64,000 bases of DNA from NCBI GenBank assembly GCA_964017155.1, contig OZ024861.1, forward strand, positions 31,795,377 to 31,859,376. The letters are read 5' to 3'. Positions 61,801 to 64,000 of this stretch are shown piece by piece. Each line of letters begins with the position of its first letter. Positions within the stretch are counted from its first letter, which is position 1. The stretch comes from Oasisia sp. SBJ-2009 (Eukaryota; Annelida; Polychaeta; Sabellida; Siboglinidae). The notes beneath the pieces are model-generated. The model was given only the letters and a program-made list of their open reading frames with translations, had not been told where the DNA came from and did not search any database. The position numbers and the translations under genes are program-made.

Positions 61801-61957
61801 CTGGTGTCTTTCTGTCCCCGCAGTCGACTACATAGTGATGCAGTTTGGCCGCGTCGCCGAGGACACATTCACAATGGATTTCAACTACCCGATGTGCGCC
61901 GTGCAGGCGTTCGGCATCGCGTTAAGCAGCTTCGACAGTAAGCTGGCATGCGAATGA
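33217..61957 (+). CDS. TUB: Tubby-family protein (TUB/TULP3-like), 12 exons plus one cassette exon
   Basis: Coding exons: 33217-33251, 41997-42060, 46033-46189, 52013-52153, 52965-53128, 53894-54079, 54877-54989, 55171-55285, 56108-56206, 57489-57576, 58792-58875, 61824-61957. All junctions are GT-AG and in phase, giving 459 residues (human TUB 506, TULP3 442). Residues 25-45 ([20 protein letters not shown]) match the helix that binds IFT-A. About 46-204 is a polar linker with basic patches ([13 protein letters not shown]) and an acidic SDSDED stretch. 205-459 is the tubby domain, including GKLR (K285, R287), the equivalents of the mouse Tubby PI(4,5)P2-binding K330/R332, and the signatures [14 protein letters not shown] and [16 protein letters not shown]. 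Family members carry membrane receptors into cilia. YSVGDDE resembles YSVLDDE of TUB, while other parts resemble TULP3, so a single pre-duplication orthologue is likely. Confidence 0.95.
34757..34809. repeat. (TA)n microsatellite
   Basis: Near-perfect TA run in intron 1. Confidence 0.95.
37755..37830. repeat. ~20-bp tandem repeat
   Basis: Four imperfect units of the type GTTCCAACAGGTGTGTTGT. A further copy lies at about 38447-38462. Confidence 0.6.
38060..38270. repeat. ~30-bp degenerate VNTR
   Basis: About six units combining CTTGTGCATTGACTTCGTC and TGACCTTGTC with substitutions. Confidence 0.75.
39022..39696. repeat. 15-bp minisatellite, 45 units
   Basis: Forty-five head-to-tail copies of TACAGGTGTTACACG with substitutions only. 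The 15-bp register never slips over 675 bp. A CATG variant is clustered in the last third. Each unit contains CAGGTG (an E-box of the Snail/ZEB type) and AG|GT, which resembles joined splice sites. Because 15 is a multiple of 3, five of six frames are open for over 230 codons. They are not genes. It ends 84 bp before the cassette exon. Confidence 0.97.
39781..39831 (+). CDS. TUB: Tubby symmetrical cassette exon or alternative start exon
   Basis: A 51-bp exon between a strong acceptor (TTTCTTTCTGTTACAG) and donor (GCAG|GTAACA). It begins with the last base of a codon and ends with two bases of one, so it can be included or skipped without changing frame. Included, it inserts [17 protein letters not shown] after Ser12. 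It also holds an ATG at 39797 (A at -3) that would start a protein [17 protein letters not shown] if used as a first exon. No related sequence is known to me in vertebrate TUB. Confidence 0.6.
39832..41061. other. intron, CA/ATGC-rich then unremarkable
   Basis: CA- and ATGCATGC-rich microsatellite at about 39836-40028. The rest shows nothing supportable. Confidence 0.55.
41062..41244 (+). pseudogene. LINE C-terminal relic (CR1/L2-like)
   Basis: The frame reads [20 protein letters not shown] then [29 protein letters not shown] and a stop at 41242-41244. FSQR-x-V-N-E-W-N-x-L followed by a S/A-V-N-x-(F/L)-K pattern is the usual C-terminus of many invertebrate non-LTR retrotransposon proteins. 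Only the last 60 codons remain. An imperfect hairpin with CCACCTGCCATCTAGAG and CTCTAGGTGG follows at about 41297-41325. Confidence 0.75.
41997..42060 (+). CDS. TUB: Tubby exon 2 (start of IFT-A-binding helix)
   Basis: Acceptor CTGCCCGCAG, donor CACCAG|GTAGGT. It encodes [21 protein letters not shown] after the split Ser. IRQRKLDHQ aligns with LRQQKLDRQ of human TUB. Confidence 0.93.
42061..42344. other. intron 2, first part
   Basis: No feature found. Frames on the minus strand are short and without motif. Confidence 0.4.
42345..42605 (+). pseudogene. LINE 3' end (CR1/L2-like family)
   Basis: A short frame [20 protein letters not shown] ends at a TAA at 42412-42414, the standard C-terminus SSFKKxLKTxLF of CR1/L2-like proteins. 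An AT-rich 3' UTR follows with GGTAATCTGTATATTCATGT and AGTGTAATGCGTCTCTAATG. The same UTR occurs in reverse at 57232-57325. Confidence 0.75.
42606..44062. other. intron, no feature seen
   Basis: AT-rich intronic DNA without supportable coding or repeat signal. 42734-43030 is less AT-rich but has no readable exon. Confidence 0.5.
44063..45609. mobile_element. 1.55-kb TIR transposon with an acidic ORF
   Basis: The left end GTGACCCCGGCTGACCAAAT and the right end, read on the other strand, GTGACGCCGGCTGACCAAAT, continue together for 36 bp with two differences. Both ends abut ATATATAT, so the target duplication cannot be read, but a TA-rich target is likely. The interior carries the minus-strand ORF at 44613-45020 and, upstream of it, a GC-richer promoter-like segment (about 45040-45200). 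The superfamily cannot be assigned from the termini. Confidence 0.75.
44613..45020 (-). CDS. acidic protein of the TIR element, unknown function
   Basis: A 135-codon frame starts [20 protein letters not shown] with ATG at 45018-45020. It passes through a strongly acidic section ([20 protein letters not shown], then DDNEDGN), and ends [15 protein letters not shown]. An acidic N-terminus of this type is common in piggyBac-type transposases, but no catalytic domain is present and the TTAA target is lacking. It may be the N-terminal remnant of a transposase in an internally deleted copy. The uniform composition and length inside AT-rich intron DNA suggest real coding origin. Confidence 0.45.
   Translation of the reverse strand: MSDALLRVLNAPTGDNIAVARMWEQYDFDASEWDADLDSETDSDVTVEYDWEAVHDDNEDGNMLSNDNNAPIVLTFCIDLEMVYTHNNTFWSEKSTICQRNISQLAPRVCAGGERIAAIGRPKMAYPDVEKLINK
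45610..46032. other. intron, TA and CA/ATGC-rich
   Basis: TA run at about 45610-45655, then CA- and CATGC-rich sequence to about 45845, then a GC-rich stretch leading into the acceptor at 46031-46032. Confidence 0.6.
46033..46189 (+). CDS. TUB: Tubby exon 3 (IFT-A-binding helix, linker)
   Basis: Acceptor TGTCGACAG, donor CTACG|GTGAGT. It encodes [20 protein letters not shown], a basic segment matching the TUB/TULP3 helix and its first nuclear-localisation-like cluster, then [13 protein letters not shown] and IQQPPY. It is markedly GC-richer than its surroundings. The open frame upstream of 46033 is intronic. Confidence 0.94.
46190..48716. other. intron 3, first part
   Basis: A short segment at about 46560-46700 holds two copies of TTTGTGCCTGATGTCTGGAA-like sequence and may be a worn LINE remnant. 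A 145-codon frame at 47555-47992 has hydrophobic stretches but no recognisable family and no good splice sites. Nothing else seen. Confidence 0.45.
48719..49068. mobile_element. CCCAGCAAACA-family element, arm 1
   Basis: A 350-bp element from AGCAAACA (preceded by CCC) to TGTTTGCT. Its interior repeats ACGTG palindromes (TTCACGTG, ACACGTGT, GTACCAGTT). It is about 90% similar, in inverted orientation, to 49636-49972. Confidence 0.75.
49069..49632. other. spacer between inverted elements
   Basis: About 560 bp of single-copy sequence separating the two inverted arms. No gene seen. Confidence 0.5.
49636..49972. mobile_element. CCCAGCAAACA-family element, arm 2 (inverted)
   Basis: It runs from AGCAAACA (49636, preceded by CCC) to TGTTTGCT (49972). 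Its content is the reverse complement of arm 1, with landmark phrases such as GAACCAGTTGGCACGTGTCA and GTATTCACGTGAATACACGT. The pair could form a ~340-bp stem. Confidence 0.75.
49973..50610. other. intron, no feature seen
   Basis: Single-copy intronic sequence. Confidence 0.4.
50617..51009. mobile_element. 393-bp MITE with CAGGGTCCATA termini
   Basis: It starts CAGGGTCCATA and ends TATGGACCCTG, a perfect 11-bp inverted repeat flanked by CATGCA on both sides (50611-50616, 51010-51015). Both sub-terminal regions repeat AGCCTTGAATTT / TTGAAAGCATTGAAAAGC. CAG-type ends suggest a hAT-related MITE, though the visible duplication is 6 bp rather than 8. Confidence 0.8.
51016..52012. other. intron with (CA)n microsatellite
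   Basis: CA/CACG microsatellite at about 51536-51794, giving long spurious His/Thr and Cys/Val frames. Nothing else seen before the acceptor at 52011-52012. Confidence 0.7.
52013..52153 (+). CDS. TUB: Tubby exon 4 (linker)
   Basis: Acceptor CTCGTGTTTCAG, donor CAAGCAG|GTAACA. After a split Ala it encodes [14 protein letters not shown], a Thr/Val-rich stretch and the acidic [15 protein letters not shown]. The linker is poorly conserved in the family. Assignment rests on phase (enters with 2 bases, leaves with 1), an open frame and the splice sites. Confidence 0.85.
52440..52960. repeat. degenerate ~17-bp minisatellite
   Basis: About 25 loose copies of GTGTGACTGTCTCAATG (variants ACCATCTCAA, ACTGCCTCAG) fill intron 4 up to the next acceptor. 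That acceptor (GACTGGTGGTTGTAG) lies in repeat-like sequence and has almost no polypyrimidine tract. Confidence 0.75.
52965..53128 (+). CDS. TUB: Tubby exon 5 (linker)
   Basis: Donor CTCAAC|GTGAGT is good, the acceptor is weak. After split Glu133 it encodes [19 protein letters not shown], a possible nuclear-localisation signal, then [14 protein letters not shown] and a Ser/Asn-rich stretch ending SGEDETKLN. Frame and phase fit both neighbours. Confidence 0.85.
53347..53800. repeat. 30-bp CT-rich minisatellite
   Basis: About nine near-identical units of AGTAGCCCCCTCCCTCCACT plus GCTCCTAATC (53350-53660), followed by increasingly degenerate units to about 53800. The C-rich strand is the transcribed-sense strand in intron 5. 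Confidence 0.93.
53894..54079 (+). CDS. TUB: Tubby exon 6 (start of tubby domain)
   Basis: Acceptor TTCGTTGCTGCAG, donor AAGAGG|GTGAGT. It encodes residues 188-249. The tubby domain begins at [20 protein letters not shown] and continues [20 protein letters not shown], almost identical to vertebrate TUB and TULP3. Confidence 0.97.
54288..54436 (+). mobile_element. SINE 3' part
   Basis: It shares CATGGCTGGATGCTTCCAAG, TTGAACAGGTCTGC and GAGCAGTCCTGA ... TATAAGAACTTACCT with the SINE at 14028-14362 but lacks the tRNA-like head, so it is 5' truncated. Confidence 0.75.
54877..54989 (+). CDS. TUB: Tubby exon 7
   Basis: Acceptor TTTCACTCCTCCAG, donor CTCAG|GTAGGT. It encodes [20 protein letters not shown] and [17 protein letters not shown]285, with R287 split to the next exon, corresponds to the mouse Tubby phosphoinositide-binding K330/R332. 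Confidence 0.97.
55171..55285 (+). CDS. TUB: Tubby exon 8
   Basis: The intron before it is only 181 bp. It encodes [20 protein letters not shown], then [18 protein letters not shown]. The KRGR segment resembles TULP3 (MKGRG) more than TUB. Donor TCTAC|GTGAGT. Confidence 0.97.
55568..55955 (+). pseudogene. LINE C-terminal relic (CR1/L2-like)
   Basis: An uninterrupted frame reads [50 protein letters not shown] and RIWNQL, to a stop at 55953-55955. LHWLP-x-R, PxYL..LL, VPxTxL and AAPxLWN-x-L are the landmarks of CR1/L2-type C-termini. The upstream reverse transcriptase is missing. It lies in intron 8 in the gene's orientation. A weak SINE-tail fragment precedes it near 55320-55412. Confidence 0.8.
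56108..56206 (+). CDS. TUB: Tubby exon 9
   Basis: Acceptor TGTGTTGCTTTCAG, donor AACACC|GTAAGT. It encodes [20 protein letters not shown] then [13 protein letters not shown]. The first 20 residues are nearly invariant in the family. Confidence 0.98.
56207..57231. other. intron 9, no feature seen
   Basis: Possible worn repeat at about 56880-57000 (GGGGAAATTTGTTATAGGAC), otherwise ordinary intron sequence. Confidence 0.4.
57232..57425 (-). mobile_element. LINE 3' UTR fragment, inverted
   Basis: The minus strand gives GGTAATCTGTACATTCATGT and AAGTGTAATGCGCCTCTGAA, matching 42540-42600. It is 3'-end only. Confidence 0.7.
57489..57576 (+). CDS. TUB: Tubby exon 10
   Basis: Acceptor TTTGTCACAAAG (non-C before AG), donor GAATGAAG|GTAGGT. 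It encodes [20 protein letters not shown] then HNKTPVWNE, with a split Asp into the next exon. It aligns with TULP3 MENLVELHNKAPVWN. Confidence 0.96.
57614..57850 (+). mobile_element. tRNA-derived SINE, second family member
   Basis: A box TGGCATAGTGG (57622) and B box GGTTTGAATCG (57666) sit 44 bp apart as in a tRNA gene. The body then shares TTGCTCCAGTTCACTCA and GTACCTGGC with the SINE at 14028. It is 3' truncated. Confidence 0.75.
57851..58274. other. intron 10, no feature seen
   Basis: Single-copy intronic DNA. Confidence 0.4.
58275..58775. repeat. 63-bp minisatellite, ~8 units
   Basis: Units start TTGATGTTAGATGACATACT and include GACATACTCATTCGTTGAAC and TTTGAACCTAAGACTG. The first two units are shorter (56 and 59 bp), the rest are exactly 63 bp. 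The array ends about 16 bp before the acceptor of the next exon, so the polypyrimidine tract and any branch point lie at its edge or inside it. Confidence 0.95.
58792..58875 (+). CDS. TUB: Tubby exon 11 (first tubby signature)
   Basis: Acceptor TTTTTGTTACAG, donor AATGATG|GTGCGT-like (GGTGCG). It encodes [27 protein letters not shown], including the family signature [14 protein letters not shown]. Confidence 0.97.
58876..59305. other. intron 11 before the LINE
   Basis: No gene seen. At the LINE junction GGGATCATCTCTTAT is a partial direct repeat of the preceding GATCATCTCTTAT (59279-59306). Confidence 0.45.
59306..60975 (+). mobile_element. 5'-truncated LINE, copy B, with intact reverse transcriptase frame
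   Basis: Homology to copy A starts at about 59306. An unbroken frame runs to TGA at 60925-60927 (about 536 codons, no ATG at its start). It has [18 protein letters not shown], motif [18 protein letters not shown], motif [18 protein letters not shown], motif [10 protein letters not shown] and the C-terminal YGAEAW ... [12 protein letters not shown] region. Endonuclease and promoter are missing, so it cannot move by itself. The tail is short (GCATGATGGGGG). It lies in the last Tubby intron in the sense orientation. Confidence 0.93.
60976..61823. other. intron 11 after the LINE
   Basis: AT-rich. At 61385-61450 the sequence AATATTTATTATATATAAAG followed by GCGC and GCTCAAAGCGCTGTACAATA is the reverse complement of a common animal SINE tail. 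Otherwise (AATA)n-rich with nothing supportable. Confidence 0.5.
61824..61957 (+). CDS. TUB: Tubby exon 12 (C-terminus)
   Basis: Acceptor TTTCTGTCCCCGCAG. After split Val416 it encodes [27 protein letters not shown] and the terminal signature [16 protein letters not shown] before TGA (61955-61957). These final residues are hallmarks of every Tubby protein. Confidence 0.99.
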
Positions 61958-63530
61958 GGAGTTTGGCGTCGTCCGTGCATTCTCCGATCTGCCTAGAGAC
62001 ATTGTATAGATGATAATGTTGCTGTCCGTTTGCGCACCTTTTGTTTGTCTTCGTCGTCATTGCCGGACGTGTCTCTCTGACTCTTGTGAATAGACCGTTG
62101 TGTATTTTGTACAGAAAGCATCATATTTATTACTGCGATCATGTGTTGACAAGCAGACGGCGTGTCGCCCACTGCGGTTGTTCGTGCATTGAACGCGCTG
62201 CGGTGCGAGCTGGCTGCATTTTTGTTCTCGTCCGGGTGCCATGTGTAAAAGACGCATCCAGCAAATTGTTGTTCCGTGCGTGCGTGTCGGAAACCAAGAA
62301 TAACAGTCCGAACCACTGCGTGATCGCGTCTTGTCGTTTGCCCGCATCAGGTGGAGCATTTGGGGGGTCATGGCGATTTGTTTTATGAAACGTGGGAATG
62401 TGGGGAGGGGTTGACATGTGTGTCATGTAGAAAGTATTGCGCTGTTACTTCACCGACCGCCAGCAGGCCACAGCAGCTTGCACGTGTGTGCGTGGGAATT
62501 AACACATGAATCAACGGAAAATTATCTGCTGTGTGCTCGCTAGCTAGCGCACAACCGCCGGCATGTGACGAACGAAGCGTGGTGTTTGTTTTATGTGTCC
62601 AGTGTTTCATGGTAGATTCATTCCATCCAGCGTCTGTCGATCACATTTTAGCATACAGAGATTTTACACTGCATATACTGAATCTTGACAGCAACGCGGT
62701 CGTTTTACAGTCGTGTCCATGTTGCGCCACTGTATATTAGTGATAGCTTGTCCGTCCATTTGACTACATTATATATAATATATATTTACATTGTACATAA
62801 TTAAAGTGACCAGCGTGAATTGGGAGATTGTAAAGATTTGAGGCCGTACGCTGCTGGACTGTCACCCATATAGGCGAGTATTCCGAGTCTTGTACGAAAA
62901 TGTTACAGATTGTGTAGTCGGTACACAACGTATACCATGTTTGACTGTTGTTGCATGATGCTGTTGTCGAATCCGTCATTAACTGGCAGCCATCATTTAC
63001 GAATTTCACATCAGGATTCTTCTGTTCATGACTGTCGCTTACTGGCATTTTTAGATCTTGTGCGATCTGACAATGCAAACTGTGGGAGTGGTTGTAAGCT
63101 TCGTATTGCGTGCACCTGACGTCACGTTATGGGTTTGCGAAAGTTTCTAAGCAATTTTCTGTTATTTTACTCCGCCACTGTGCACTGTTAGCACTGCACA
63201 TGTGTTTTTGGTTGAAACATTTCTGATGTCCACACTAGTGGTCTCTATAGCAACCGTTGCAGGTGACTCGGTATAAAGCAGACTTCAAGGAATACAGTCG
63301 CTGTTGAGCAGTGTCAGTTTTATGGCCAGTAATGCCACTTGAGAATTTTTTCTAAAAAATGTGTTTCTTCAATACGCCAAAGCTTCACGATGCTGGCTTA
63401 TGACTTGGATTGACCTAAAGTATTGTTATCACTAAAATGATGTCTCCGACACACCGAGGATTAGTAAGAACGGTGTTAGTGTGTTGACATGTCAAAATTG
63501 CTGCAATAAAATGTACTCTTAATTGTCTTG
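61958..63530 (+). other. probable Tubby 3' UTR
   Basis: Follows the stop codon. Candidate polyadenylation signals are ATTAAA at 62800-62805 and AATAAA at 63506-63511. Open frames in 62040-62740 on both strands have no motif. The end of the transcript cannot be fixed from sequence. Confidence 0.5.
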
Positions 63531-64000
63531 AATACGCAAAAGTAAATCTCGCAGTATATGCTATTTGTGATGTTCAGGACAGGGATGTCGTGAACTTGTA
63601 AATCTGATAGGAAATCGACAGACTGGTCTGCACAATGGGTGTATAATAATACATAATTAATACTCTAATTAGTACTACATGTATAAGACTGCACAGGATT
63701 TGTGCGTACACTTTCATTCGCATGGAAAGTCGTGTCGCACTAATTAATTTTGAACGTAATTCCGCCGTTTGCAAATACCCGTTATGGTTGCACAATATAG
63801 CGGCTTTACACTTTGTCCCAGCTTTACATTTAGTCTCAGTTTTCGCCGACTGGAATTTAGAAGAAGAAAAAACGACGACACCCGAAATGGATAAGTTCAA
63901 TATAACGACGCGCGTGTTCGCCAGGTGGCGCTGCAGATCTACCAATTTCCTTGTTTGTCCGTGTAGTCTGTGAGTTTTGTGGCAACCAAAGATGAACACG
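63531..64000. other. downstream flank
   Basis: No gene recognised. Overlapping frames on both strands at 63574-63999 lack motifs. A CTCF-like site (CGCCAGGTGGCGCTG, 63920-63934) lies near the window edge. Confidence 0.4.

Noticed and set aside
62041..62740. Frames of 69-115 codons after the Tubby stop
   Set aside because: Present on both strands in GC-richer 3' UTR-like DNA, with no motif or conserved pattern.

Overview
This is animal nuclear DNA, very probably from a lophotrochozoan and most likely a mollusc. It is AT-rich, crowded with microsatellites and transposon debris, and holds one long intron-rich gene of clear animal type. The mollusc assignment is an inference from the repeat types and the intermediate TUB/TULP3 sequence of that gene.

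The only gene that can be reconstructed with confidence is a Tubby-family gene (TUB/TULP3-like) on the + strand. Twelve coding exons join in phase from an ATG at 33217 to a TGA ending at 61957, giving 459 residues. A symmetrical 51-nt exon at 39781-39831 would add 17 residues. The protein has the basic N-terminal helix that binds IFT-A in this family, a low-complexity linker, and a complete C-terminal tubby domain with both family signatures. A second possible first coding exon (25039-25061) and a possible upstream non-coding exon near 16.5 kb suggest alternative promoters, at low confidence.

Layout. 0-6.5 kb: a coding relic, a ~410-bp tandem duplication, then a 5.35-kb block bounded by inverted copies of CCCAGCAAACA and built from palindromic repeats (TGACGTCA, CCAACGTTGG). 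6.5-19.4 kb: intergenic DNA with AT microsatellites, a 1.19-kb hAT-type element carrying CTCF-like motifs, a tRNA-derived SINE and one unassigned exon-like block. 19.9-22.7 kb: a 2.8-kb minisatellite with a ~41-bp unit. 23.9-24.8 kb: a MITE. 26.3-30.4 kb: a TTAA-flanked DNA transposon with a decayed THAP domain, split by a LINE. 33.2-62 kb: the Tubby gene. Its introns hold a 45-unit 15-bp minisatellite beside the cassette exon, LINE 3' relics, a TIR element with an acidic ORF (44.06-45.61 kb), an inverted pair of CCCAGCAAACA elements (48.7 and 49.6 kb), a MITE, four intronic minisatellites and a second LINE copy in the last intron. 62-64 kb: 3' UTR and flank.

No second host gene, functional RNA gene, CRISPR array or prokaryotic feature was found. 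Element boundaries come from inverted repeats and target duplications read by eye. Family names given as tentative rest on termini and short protein motifs only.
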